Assembly (NCBI RefSeq): GCF_046844695.1
Contig: NZ_CP177354.1
Span: forward strand, 5,642,001-5,706,000
Direction: 5' to 3'
Length of the DNA stretch: 64,000 nt
Origin: Pokkaliibacter plantistimulans
Lineage (GTDB): Bacteria > Pseudomonadota > Gammaproteobacteria > Pseudomonadales > Balneatricaceae
Made by a program: the position numbers and the translations under genes
Part shown: one piece after another, positions 33,847 through 41,868 of the stretch
Layout: each line of letters opens with the position of its first letter
Numbering within the stretch: position 1 is the first letter of the stretch
The notes under the pieces: generated by a model
Told to the model about the DNA's origin: nothing
Databases searched by the model: none
The model's input: only the letters and a program-made list of their open reading frames with translations

Positions 33847-34361
33847 ATTTTTAGCACCACAGTTGCGTGGTGAGACCTATTATTACCGAATATTTTTAGG
33901 CGACGATAATACTCAAATGTACTTTTTACCAAAGCGTACTTCGTATCGGATGCGACAGTGGTGACGAAGTTATAGTCAGTTTTTACGGATGGATATACAA
34001 AAGAATATTTCCATCCTGTTGGAATAAACCAGCCCGACCGAAGGATGGTGTTAAAATTTAGCTGGTTCCGTATAACCTCGCCGCCAATTTTCAGTTCCTC
34101 ACCCACCTTAATTCCGCGAATCTCACAAGTGAAGTTGCATATTTTTAAAGGAACAACTCCTTTGTTTTCTAGAACGGCAACTACTTCCAGAATGTGCTGG
34201 CCATCAATTTCATCGATTATATTTACTTTGAGATCAAACGCCACTCGTGGGAAATGCTCATCTCTCACCCACCACTTTCGAAAGGCCCAAATAGCGCCCG
34301 AGAGCGAGCCGATTCCTGTCACGGCTATGCCCATATAATTGAAGAATTGCTCGAATTCCAT
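33834..34361 (-). CDS. Membrane-anchored protein of unknown function (cassette)
   Basis: 175 residues from the ATG at 34361; the ATG two codons earlier lacks room for a ribosome site, whereas here AGGG, formed by the core site GTTAGGG of attC-d, lies 7 bases upstream. One N-terminal membrane helix (YMGIAVTGIGSLSGAIWAF) is followed by a beta-rich soluble domain with ENKGVVPLKICNFTCEIRG, an immunoglobulin-like pattern seen in cassette proteins of Vibrio and others. The stop is inside attC-c. Function unknown. Confidence 0.7.
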   Translation of the reverse strand: MEFEQFFNYMGIAVTGIGSLSGAIWAFRKWWVRDEHFPRVAFDLKVNIIDEIDGQHILEVVAVLENKGVVPLKICNFTCEIRGIKVGEELKIGGEVIRNQLNFNTILRSGWFIPTGWKYSFVYPSVKTDYNFVTTVASDTKYALVKSTFEYYRRLKIFGNNRSHHATVVLKIPNN

Positions 34362-34367
34362 TTGCAT

Positions 34368-34449
34368 CCCTAACGTTCGGTTTAGGGGTGGCTGGGGCGT
34401 AAGCCGTCCCAGCCGCGTCTTTCGCGGCGACTACAGCCGCTTGTTAAGT
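34368..34449 (-). repeat. attC site d
   Basis: 82 bases, minus strand from ACTTAAC (matches RYYYAAC) to GTTAGGG. It contains AAGCGGCTG and two inner hairpins (GCCGCG/CGCGGC, TGGGACGG/CGCCCCA). The stop of the preceding ORF is inside. Confidence 0.82.
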
Positions 34450-34619
34450 GTGGAGGGGGTCGGGGGAATCGAACCCCCATGGCGCACTCCCAGGTAGACG
34501 ACAGTAGCATTTTTGGCTTGTGACTCGCTCGAAATAGAATCTACCACCAGGCACCCCAGTAACGCCGCGATTCCACTTTTTACGTTTTTCATAATATTGC
34601 TATTACTAGTGCTCTTCAT
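34431..34619 (-). CDS. Short lipoprotein-like ORF (cassette)
   Basis: 62 residues from the ATG at 34619, with AGGAG 9 bases upstream; the frame stays open to 34781 but that start lies inside attC-e. The N-terminus KNVKSGIAALLGCLV could be a lipobox signal. The last third, ATVVYLGVRHGGSIPPTPST, is what one gets by translating a tRNA-like T-arm present here at 34452-34480 and is unlikely to be a selected protein. Stop is in attC-d. Coding status is doubtful; the cassette may be non-coding. Confidence 0.4.
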   Translation of the reverse strand: MKSTSNSNIMKNVKSGIAALLGCLVVDSISSESQAKNATVVYLGVRHGGSIPPTPSTLNKRL

Positions 34620-34766
34620 ATGTGCTTTCTCCTGTTCCAAAGTTACCAAAGGGGCAGTTGATAGTTCTATTTCGAGCGACACATCGACCTCGACACTTGC
34701 TGTAATCCATACTCCCAAGCCGTTTTCAGTTTGGCGAACCAAACTCTGAATTCTGTAATTGCGAAC

Positions 34767-34850
34767 ACTTAACGCCGCCATAACCGGCAGCCGGAGCGCA
34801 GCGTAGGCTGTCCGGCGCCGAAAGGCGCGAAGTTCATGGCCTTGTTAGCA
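34767..34850 (-). repeat. attC site e
   Basis: 84 bases, minus strand from TGCTAACAAGGCCATG to GGCGTTAAGT; GTTAAGT matches GTTRRRY. Outer arms AAGGCCAT / ATGGCGGC, inner hairpins GCGCCTTTCGGCGC and GCCTACGCTGCG. The stop of the protease gene (34834) is inside. Confidence 0.85.
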
Positions 34851-35664
34851 GGCTTTGAGCTATGGACTCCAGCGCTGCGAGCTCTGTTGCTTTGATAACA
34901 TACCCTAAATTGTTGGGCATTGACGTAAAGCTCATTGGCTTATTCTGCGTAGGAACTGGCGTTAGTACGATCTCACCGCTTGCTGTGTGCTGAGGGCCTG
35001 CGTACAGAATACCCAGAAGTTTTATACGAGAACCCATATTAAGATTTCCATTTCGATCTGCATAACTTCCAAAGTTTGCTAAGTAAACCGGGCTACCGCT
35101 AGATCCAGGAAAGCAAGCCATATCCACAACAAACTGTTTTTTACCCAAATAATCATTCTCGGGTAGGGTTGCAATAATGCCTCGCCTAGCGATTGACCCA
35201 TTGTTAGTTGAATCCCAAATTCCATTTGGGTAGCCAATCATTGTTACCTCTTCCAGTGGAAGGAGCTCTGAAAAATTGGCATCAGTGGCTGTAATATTCT
35301 TATCTAAGTGAACTAAGGCAGGCTGACTCTTTTTGTTTTGGAAATATTGGTGGATTGGTGCTGCCAACAATGCACACAAGTCGGTTTCCGAATCGGGGTG
35401 ATAAATTACATTATTTTTAATTGGGTACGTAATAACCTCAAAATTGCCAGTTTCATTACCACTAGCGTCTGCCACGCTTATAGGTAGAGAGACGGATACC
35501 GCTCCTTCAATGACATGCTTATTCGTAACGATTGCAGGAACATGCATCCCGTCTTCTCGTCGTGCAAAGCTGTAGGCAAATCCAGTACCCGTAGCAACTT
35601 GCCCATTATTAAGTGTTGCCTCAATCCGAACAACAGACTTCATTAACTGATCTAGCGGATGCAC
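34834..35664 (-). CDS. Trypsin-like serine protease (cassette)
   Basis: 276 residues with a GTG start at 35664 supported by AGGAG 6 bases upstream; the next ATG (7 codons in) lacks such a site. The trypsin/DegP-like fold shows the full triad: His in TNKHVIEGAVSV (~50), Asp in SETDLCALLAAP (~95) and Ser in CFPGSSGSPVYL (~188). There is no signal peptide and no PDZ, so it is probably cytoplasmic. GTGFAYSF is the typical opening strand. First cassette of the array, so best expressed if an upstream promoter exists. Target unknown; cytoplasmic trypsin-like enzymes occur in phage-defence systems. Confidence 0.85.
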   Translation of the reverse strand: MHPLDQLMKSVVRIEATLNNGQVATGTGFAYSFARREDGMHVPAIVTNKHVIEGAVSVSLPISVADASGNETGNFEVITYPIKNNVIYHPDSETDLCALLAAPIHQYFQNKKSQPALVHLDKNITATDANFSELLPLEEVTMIGYPNGIWDSTNNGSIARRGIIATLPENDYLGKKQFVVDMACFPGSSGSPVYLANFGSYADRNGNLNMGSRIKLLGILYAGPQHTASGEIVLTPVPTQNKPMSFTSMPNNLGYVIKATELAALESIAQSLLTRP

Positions 35665-35710
35665 TTTTATCTCCTGTGTCGACTTCTCGTGGGGAGCTTA
35701 GCCTGCTAAC

Positions 35711-36162
35711 AGTGTGTTCATGAGGTCTTCGATCTCATAACAATTATTAAAAGGTATACCTTTAAGAAAACCTTATCTTAAAAGCAGCCATGTAAAACTT
35801 TGTTTTTAAGAGAAAATAAATCAGCCAACACAAAAGCAAGTAATTAAAAGGTATTTAAATCAACAACACATCATCCAAAAGGTATACCTTCTTCCAGATT
35901 TTTCAAGGATGACGTACGCGGCATGATGATCTCTTCCTTATCTCATATATGTCCAGAGCGATATGGTGGTATATCGATGCAGTAAGCGAACCATTGATTC
36001 CTATCGGGGCTTTATTACATAAATAGAGCACAGCTTGCAAAGCCCCTTTCCCCAAGCGAATTTATGGCATACGTTCCGTCTGGCTGCTGCCAGCCACTGC
36101 AGGTAAGCAAGGCCAATAGCACCGACTTAGCAATGCCTTGATTCTCTCTTCATCACACCAAC
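35711..36162. promoter_or_regulatory. Presumed promoter region of the cassette array with paired palindromes
   Basis: 452 bases, AT-rich, no gene. AAGGTATACCTT, a 12-base perfect palindrome, occurs at 35751-35762 and again at 35879-35890, with a half-copy AAGGTAT at 35848-35854. The repetition suggests a repressor or activator operator. Being upstream of the first cassette, it should hold its promoter; no integrase remnant or attI could be recognised. Confidence 0.45.
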
Positions 36163-37128
36163 TCACCCTTCCGGCATATCGGCAAAATAGCGCTTTCTTA
36201 CAAACTTTTCCGTCTCTTCTTTCAGCACTTCGACAAACAATTGCCGGGCACGCCCCAGCTCGGTCTGGGTGGACGTCACCAGATGGATATCAATGGTCGG
36301 CAGTTCACTGAAAGGCGGTAGCTGCCAGAGCTGGCCACGCGCCAGCAGCGGTGTGGCGGTATCCAGCGTCAGGGCGCCGTAGCCGACACCTGCCAGAATC
36401 AGCCGCAGCACCTCCTCTTCGTTGGGTGAAACCGCAATCAGGTTGCCGGAGATTTCCCGGGCGGCACGCAGCCGGGCGATACCATGCAGTCCTTCCTTGG
36501 GCTGGTCGCTCTCAAAGGCCACATAATCGAGGCCGCGCAGATCGGCAGAGCTGAGATTGTCGCGACCAAACAGCGGATGGGTCGGGCCGCAGAAAAAGCC
36601 CATCAGCTCATGGCTCAGCAGGTGATACGCCAGGCTGGGGTGAGGTTTCTGCATGGTCGCCACACCGATACTGACCCGCCCTTCGGCCACGTTCTGCAGG
36701 ATCTCCACACTCGGCACCACCTGAATATCGTAGGTCACCTGAGGGTAAAGCCGGTGAAACTGGCTGAGGGCGGCATCCAGTGGCGGGCAGTGCACATGGC
36801 TGGCCACCTGCAGGTCGATCTCGCCTTTGATCTGCTGATCTTCATCAGCGTACTGGCTCAGCATGCGCTGCAGAATGCGGCAGGCGGCAGCCGATTCTTC
36901 ATACACCCGTCGCCCCTGATAGGTCAGCGCAAAGCTGCCCTTACGCCGCTCAATCAGGCGCTCCCCCAGATGTTCTTCCAGCCGCTTCAGCGCATTGCTG
37001 ATACTCGGCTGCGCCAGATGCAGGCGCCGTGCAGCACCGGTGATGCTGCCCTCATCGACGATGGTGACGAAGGTGTGGATCAGGTTCCAGTCGAGGTTCC
37101 GCAGCAGTTGTTCAGTGGTGGCCAACAT
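36163..37128 (-). CDS. LysR family regulator, DgcR-type
   Basis: 321 residues from the ATG at 37128 (AAGGAG 5 bases upstream); longer in-frame readings are not credible. N-terminal winged helix (LIHTFVTIVDEGSITGAARRL, QPSISNALKRLEEHL) plus LysR effector domain. It is divergent from the ABC transporter-dgcN-dgcA genes, the position of DgcR described for D-glutamate-using marine bacteria, so it probably activates them in response to D-glutamate or N-acetyl-D-glutamate. The regulator link rests on context. Confidence 0.85.
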   Translation of the reverse strand: MLATTEQLLRNLDWNLIHTFVTIVDEGSITGAARRLHLAQPSISNALKRLEEHLGERLIERRKGSFALTYQGRRVYEESAAACRILQRMLSQYADEDQQIKGEIDLQVASHVHCPPLDAALSQFHRLYPQVTYDIQVVPSVEILQNVAEGRVSIGVATMQKPHPSLAYHLLSHELMGFFCGPTHPLFGRDNLSSADLRGLDYVAFESDQPKEGLHGIARLRAAREISGNLIAVSPNEEEVLRLILAGVGYGALTLDTATPLLARGQLWQLPPFSELPTIDIHLVTSTQTELGRARQLFVEVLKEETEKFVRKRYFADMPEG

Positions 37129-37300
37129 TGTTCTCCTTGCCTTAGCAGGCCATGGGGTATGCCTGCGCCCCATCAGCGACCCGTTATCGCCCAACACATA
37201 GCGATGAGCTATGCATAATATACATACAATACATTTGTTAAATGAATGATTAAAAAACACACTGCGGAAGTACCTGAACAGCACTGCAGAGGAACTCCCG

Positions 37301-38092
37301 ATGATGTCGTACCCCGCTTTCAAACAGCTGCTTTTGACGTCCGCCCTGACTATCGGTGCCCTGACCAGCCTTGACGCTGCTGCCACCACCCTGCGCATCG
37401 GCACCGAAGGCGCTTACCCACCCTTCAATTACGTCACCCCGGACGGCCAGCTGGCAGGTTTTGATGTGGAGATCGGCAAGGCACTGTGCCAGCAGATGCA
37501 GGCAGATTGCAGCTTTGTCGCTCAGGACTGGGACGGCATCATCCCGGCACTGCAGGCGGGCAAGTACGACGTCATTCTGGCTTCGATGTTTATCACCGAG
37601 CAGCGCAAGCAGCAGGTGTCTTTCACCGAGCCTTATTACAAGGCGGCGATGACTTTCGTGACGCACAAGGAGGATGCCATCAGCGATTTCAGCCCCAGCG
37701 CACTGGCTGGCAAGGTGATTGGTGCGCAAAGCTCCACCACTCAGGCCGACTATATCGCCAAGGTCTATCCCGACGCCGAGCTGCGCCTTTATCCCACTCA
37801 GGACGAAGCCAATCTGGACATGGTCAACGGCCGCCTTGATCTGATGGTGGGTGATCTGCTGCCCATGATGGAGTGGACGACCAAAACCAAGGACGGCGAC
37901 TGCTGCACGCTGGCGGGCCAGCTGATCACCGACCCGACCTATGTCGGTGAAGGGGTCGGCATGGCCGTGCGCAAGACAGATGATGCCCTGCGCCAGCAGC
38001 TCAATCAGGCGCTGGATGCCATTGTGGCCAACGGCACCTACAAGACCATCAACGACAAGTATTTCCCCATCAACATTCTCACCCTCAAGTAA
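37301..38092 (+). CDS. Amino-acid ABC transporter substrate-binding protein
   Basis: 263 residues, SBP_bac_3 (HisJ/ArtI type). Signal peptide 1-~27, then LRIGTEGAYPPFNYVTPDGQ and LAGFDVEIGKALC, DGIIPALQAGKYDVILASMFIT, ligand-pocket regions characteristic of polar amino acids. GAGGA precedes the start. First of a run with two permeases, dgcN and dgcA. Ligand likely an acidic or D-amino acid (inference from dgcN-dgcA). Confidence 0.9.
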   Translation: MMSYPAFKQLLLTSALTIGALTSLDAAATTLRIGTEGAYPPFNYVTPDGQLAGFDVEIGKALCQQMQADCSFVAQDWDGIIPALQAGKYDVILASMFITEQRKQQVSFTEPYYKAAMTFVTHKEDAISDFSPSALAGKVIGAQSSTTQADYIAKVYPDAELRLYPTQDEANLDMVNGRLDLMVGDLLPMMEWTTKTKDGDCCTLAGQLITDPTYVGEGVGMAVRKTDDALRQQLNQALDAIVANGTYKTINDKYFPINILTLK

Positions 38093-38128
38093 GCCACCGG
38101 CATAGGCCAGCAGCAGACGGAGAACTCT

Positions 38129-38848
38129 ATGGAACTGTTGAGCTACCTGAGCTGGGGGCCCCATGGCTGGGGTGACGAGCTGGTCAGAGGGCTGGGCGTC
38201 ACCCTGTCGCTGGCTCTCACTACTCTGCCCCTTGGCCTGCTGCTGGGGCTGCTGATCGCCCTGGCGTCGGTCAGTGGCAGGCCCGTCCTGCAACGGCTGG
38301 CACAACTTTACACTGCCACCCTGCGTGGCATCCCCGAGCTGCTGACCCTGTTCGTGGTCTACAACGGTGCCGCCATGCTGCTCAATCAGCTGGCCAGACA
38401 CGTCAACCCCGATGCCGGGTTTGTTGAACTCAGCCCCTTCGTCGCCGGTGTAGTGGCGCTCGGTCTGGTGTTCTCTGCCTTTGCCGCCGAGGTATTGCGG
38501 GGGGCCTGGCTGGCGCTCGACAAGGGCCAGCGCGAGGCGGCGCGGGCACTGGGCTTTACCCCCTGGCTGGGCTTCTGGCTGGTGGAATTTCCGCCCCTGC
38601 TGCGACTGGCGCTGCCGGGGCTGGGCAACCTGTGGCTGAACCTGCTGAAAGACACGGCACTGGTGTCGGTGATTGCTCTCAACGATCTGATGCGTATGGC
38701 ATCGGTCGCCGTGGGGGTCACCAAGCAGCCCTTTCTGTTCTATCTGGCCGTCAGCCTGCTGTACTGGTTGCTGTGTGTGCTGTCGGAAGCGGCCATTGGC
38801 CGTCTGGAACAGCATCTGTCTCGCGGCCTGCGCCGCCCGGCGCTGTAA
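38129..38848 (+). CDS. Amino-acid ABC transporter permease (first)
   Basis: 239 residues, HisQ/ArtQ-type with four to five membrane helices. The EAA loop REAARALGFTPWLGFWLVEFPPL marks the ATPase-docking site (key EAARALG). N-terminal TLRGIPELLTLFVVY is the family signature. Follows the binding protein by 36 bases. Confidence 0.9.
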   Translation: MELLSYLSWGPHGWGDELVRGLGVTLSLALTTLPLGLLLGLLIALASVSGRPVLQRLAQLYTATLRGIPELLTLFVVYNGAAMLLNQLARHVNPDAGFVELSPFVAGVVALGLVFSAFAAEVLRGAWLALDKGQREAARALGFTPWLGFWLVEFPPLLRLALPGLGNLWLNLLKDTALVSVIALNDLMRMASVAVGVTKQPFLFYLAVSLLYWLLCVLSEAAIGRLEQHLSRGLRRPAL

Positions 38849-38955
38849 CCGTAAGCAGGCGACATAACCATGAACAGGCAAAGCATAGGCTGCATAGCCA
38901 TGAACACAACAGGAAGCGCAACCATGCATAACCGCCATGAGCAAGAGGCCGCGTG

Positions 38956-39657
38956 ATGAATAGCCTGATGGACCCTGTTCTCGCCCTGCATCCCTGGCTG
39001 GCCAGACTGCTGACCGGTATGGCGATGACCCTGCAGCTGACCGCCACGGCGGTGCTGATTGCCGCTGCACTGGCACTGCCGCTGGCGATTCTGCGCGCCC
39101 GTGGCACCCCCTGGCTGCAGACACCGCTGCGCCTCTACGTGTCATTCTTTCGCGGCACGCCACTGCTGGTTCAGCTGTTTCTGGTCTACTACGGCAGCGG
39201 CCAGTTCCGCCCGGAGTTGCAGCAGCTGGGGCTGTGGTGGTTCTTCCGCGATCCGTTCTACTGCGCGGTGACGGCCTTCACCCTCAACTCGGTGGCCTAT
39301 CAGATGGAAATTCTGCGTGGTGGTCTGCTGGCCGTGTCACGAGGTGAAGTCGAAGCCGGGCTGGCCTTTGGCATGAACCGACGGCTGCTCTATCGCCGCA
39401 TTATTCTGCCCAATGCCTACCGCATCGCCTGGCCCGCCCTCGGCAATGAAATCATCCTGCTGCTGAAAGCCAGTGCCATTGCCAGCGTGGTCACCCTGCT
39501 GGATCTGATGGGCCAGACCCGCAGGCTGTTCGCCAGCAGTTTCGATATCAGCGTTTACCTGTGGGCGGCCGTGGCCTACCTGCTGATCACCTATACCTTT
39601 ATCACCCTGTGGCGGCGCATGGAGCACCGCCTCAGTCGCCACCGACAACGAAGCTGA
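38956..39657 (+). CDS. Amino-acid ABC transporter permease (second)
   Basis: 233 residues, HisM/ArtM-type. Five membrane helices, LYVSFFRGTPLLVQLFLVYY and EAGLAFGMNRRLLYRRIILP (EAA loop) are visible. A GTG one codon upstream is an alternative start. The 107-base gap before it carries degenerate repeats of ATAACCATGAACA. No ATPase gene lies in the operon, so it must borrow one encoded elsewhere. Confidence 0.9.
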   Translation: MNSLMDPVLALHPWLARLLTGMAMTLQLTATAVLIAAALALPLAILRARGTPWLQTPLRLYVSFFRGTPLLVQLFLVYYGSGQFRPELQQLGLWWFFRDPFYCAVTAFTLNSVAYQMEILRGGLLAVSRGEVEAGLAFGMNRRLLYRRIILPNAYRIAWPALGNEIILLLKASAIASVVTLLDLMGQTRRLFASSFDISVYLWAAVAYLLITYTFITLWRRMEHRLSRHRQRS

Positions 39658-39751
39658 GTTCCAAACCCAGCGCTGAACCACTCCCAACCACTGAGTCACC
39701 CCGCACGGGCCGCATCCGACGGCGCTGTGGGGCTCCTTACGAGGACACATC

Positions 39752-40771
39752 ATGAACCTGATCGAACTGAAAGCACCCTACCTGCTGTTTGTTGGCGATG
39801 CCGAAGACCTGCTGATGGCCAAGACGGCCAAAGGGGTAGCGCACTGGCGCCCCGAACGCTGCCTTGGCCAGCTGCGCTTCCCCGAAGCCAAAGCCGATCT
39901 GGGCATTGCCGATCTGGACGTGGAAGAAGCAGCACGGCAGGGAGCCAAAACGCTGATCATTGGCCTGGCGCCCATTGGTAACAGTCTGCCTGCCAGCTGG
40001 ATCGACACCTGCATCCGCGCACTGGAAGCCGGTATGGACGTGGCCAGTGGCCTGCACCTGCGCCTGACCGATGTGCCCGATATCGTCGCCACCGCAGCCC
40101 GTACCGGACAGAAAGTCCATGATGTGCGCACGCCACCGGCCAACCTGCCATGCGGCACCGGCCTGCCCCGTCAGGGCAAGCGTCTGCTGACCGTCGGCAC
40201 CGACTGTTGTGTCGGTAAGATGTTTACCGCACTGGCCATTCACCGGGCGATGGAACAGCAGGGTGTGGAGGCCAGCTTCCGCCCCACCGGCCAGACCGGC
40301 ATCCTGATTGAAGGCTACGGTATTTCCGTTGATGCGGTGGTGGCCGACTTTATCTCCGGCTCGGTGGAAGTGCTGGCACCGGCAGCAGACAATGCCGGGC
40401 ACTGGGACATTATCGAAGGTCAGGGTTCACTGCTGCATCCGGCCTATGCCGGGGTCAGCCTCGGCCTGCTGCATGGCGCTCAGGCGGACGTGCTGGTGGT
40501 CTGCCACGAAGCTGGCCGGGAGCAGATGGATCTGATGGAAGGCTATGCCGTACCGTCACTGGAAGAGACCATCGACATCAACCTGCGTATGGCCCGCCGT
40601 ACCAACCCCAATGCCCGCCTTGGCGGCATCGCACTCAATACCTCCCGCTATGATCAGCAACAGGCACTGGCGCTGATCGCCGAGGTGCAACAGCGCTTCA
40701 GCGTGCCGGTGGTCGATCCGGTCCGCACCGGCGTCGCCAGCATCGTCGCCGAGGTACTGAAGGATGCGTAA
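39752..40771 (+). CDS. dgcN: DgcN: D-glutamate N-acetyltransferase family (DUF1611)
   Basis: 339 residues of the DUF1611 family. A P-loop-like TVGTDCCVGKMFTALAIHRAME (key GTDCCVGKM, residues ~150) and GQTGILIEGYG are family landmarks. DgcN has been shown in marine bacteria to acetylate D-glutamate with acetyl-CoA, and DgcA then racemises the product. The next gene overlaps it by 8 bases and is that racemase, which supports the assignment. The ATG follows GAGGA. Confidence 0.88.
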   Translation: MNLIELKAPYLLFVGDAEDLLMAKTAKGVAHWRPERCLGQLRFPEAKADLGIADLDVEEAARQGAKTLIIGLAPIGNSLPASWIDTCIRALEAGMDVASGLHLRLTDVPDIVATAARTGQKVHDVRTPPANLPCGTGLPRQGKRLLTVGTDCCVGKMFTALAIHRAMEQQGVEASFRPTGQTGILIEGYGISVDAVVADFISGSVEVLAPAADNAGHWDIIEGQGSLLHPAYAGVSLGLLHGAQADVLVVCHEAGREQMDLMEGYAVPSLEETIDINLRMARRTNPNARLGGIALNTSRYDQQQALALIAEVQQRFSVPVVDPVRTGVASIVAEVLKDA

Positions 40772-41750
40772 GGTCAGCTTCCGCGCTGAACAGTGGCCGC
40801 TGCACGAGCCGTTCATCATCGCCAGTCTGCCGGTGATGCACTTCGGTGAAGTCGTGGTGGTGGAAATCAGCGAAAACGGCGTCTGCGGTCGCGGCGAGTG
40901 TGAACACACCAATGTCTATGATGTCGGCTATGCCGACGTTATGGCGCAGCTGGAAAGCGTGCGCAGCGCACTGGAACAGGGTGCGGATCGCACTGCCCTG
41001 CAACAGCTGCTGCCACCCGGCAGTGCGCGCAATGCTGTGGACTGTGCCCTGTGGGATCTGCAGGCCAGACAGTCACAGCAGCCGGTGTGGCAGCTGGCCG
41101 GGCTGGAAGCTGCCCCGCAACCACTGACCACGGTATTTACCCTGTCGCTGCACACCCCGCAGCATATGGCCGCGGTCGCCGCCGCCAATGCCCATCGCCC
41201 GCTGCTCAAACTCAAGCTGGGGCAGCCCGGTGACGTGGAACGGGTAGCCGCGGTACGCGCTGCCGCACCCGGCTGCCGTCTGGTCATCGATGCCAATATG
41301 GGCTGGAGCGCCGCGCAGTATCTGGCCTATCAGCCGCAGCTGGCCGCACTGGGGGTGGAGATGATCGAGCAGCCGTTCGCTCCCGGTGAGGATCAGCTGC
41401 TGGCGGAGGTGGAGCGGCTGATACCGGTGACAGCCGATGAATCCTGTCAGGATCGGCGTGATTTAGCAGGGCTGGTGGGGCGTTACGATCTGGTCAACAT
41501 CAAGCTGGACAAGGCCGGTGGCCTCACCGAAGCACTGGCGCTTGCCCGGCAGGCCAGAGCACAGGGCTTCGATATCATGGTGGGCTGCAATGTCGGCACT
41601 TCGCTGGCCATGGCGCCTGCGTTACTGCTGGCTCAGGGCGCCCGCTATGTCGATATCGACGGCCCGCTGCTGCTCAGTGAAGACCGCCCTGATGCCATGC
41701 GCTATCAGGACAGTCAGGCCTACCCGGCTGACCGGGCACTGTGGGGCTGA
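40764..41750 (+). CDS. dgcA: DgcA: N-acetyl-D-glutamate racemase (enolase superfamily dipeptide-epimerase-like)
   Basis: 328 residues, enolase superfamily. Catalytic Lys pair in LLKLKLG (~155), metal ligands Asp in VIDANMGWS, Glu in MIEQPFAPGED, Asp in TADESC, second Lys in NIKLDKAGG are all present. Formerly annotated as L-Ala-D/L-Glu epimerase; paired with DUF1611 it is the DgcA racemase that yields N-acetyl-L-glutamate. Start overlaps dgcN by 8 bases, so translation is coupled. A hairpin follows (41757-41815). Confidence 0.87.
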   Translation: MRKVSFRAEQWPLHEPFIIASLPVMHFGEVVVVEISENGVCGRGECEHTNVYDVGYADVMAQLESVRSALEQGADRTALQQLLPPGSARNAVDCALWDLQARQSQQPVWQLAGLEAAPQPLTTVFTLSLHTPQHMAAVAAANAHRPLLKLKLGQPGDVERVAAVRAAAPGCRLVIDANMGWSAAQYLAYQPQLAALGVEMIEQPFAPGEDQLLAEVERLIPVTADESCQDRRDLAGLVGRYDLVNIKLDKAGGLTEALALARQARAQGFDIMVGCNVGTSLAMAPALLLAQGARYVDIDGPLLLSEDRPDAMRYQDSQAYPADRALWG

Positions 41751-41756
41751 CAGCCT

Positions 41757-41815
41757 GCCTCTGCCCCCACGGAGAGCCGCAAGGCTCTCTGCTTGGAGGG
41801 GCGGAGGTAAGGGAT
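41757..41815 (+). terminator. Large two-step hairpin after dgcA
   Basis: Outer arms CCTCTGCCCC and GGGGCGGAGG surround an inner stem GAGAGCC-gcaa-GGCTCTC. No T-run follows. Probably ends the dgc transcript; a shared inverted repeat is an alternative reading. Confidence 0.55.
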
Positions 41816-41868
41816 GAGGAGTGAAGTGTGAGGTGTGAGCGTTGCAGTTATCAGGTACGCCAAGCTGA

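Larger units (their letters stand above)
32470..35710 (-). mobile_element. Integron gene-cassette array without integrase (CALIN-like)
   Basis: Five attC-like sites of 59-107 bases, each after the stop of a minus-strand gene and ending in a GTTRRRY-like core, punctuate six cassette-like genes. All genes point the same way, are AT-rich, are mutually unrelated and have short spacers, which is the signature of integron cassettes. The upstream edge is a further core-like TGCTAAC at 35704-35710. No intI gene is found within the window. Confidence 0.85.

Noticed and set aside
34513..34749. Plus-strand ORF with a hydrophobic helix opposite the short cassette ORF
   Set aside because: TTG start without a ribosome site, opposite to the orientation of all cassettes; the hydrophobic run is the antisense of an A/G-rich stretch.
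38849..38955. Degenerate short repeats ATAACCATGAACA between the two permease genes
   Set aside because: Too few and too varied to be a functional repeat; may just be slippage in a leader region.
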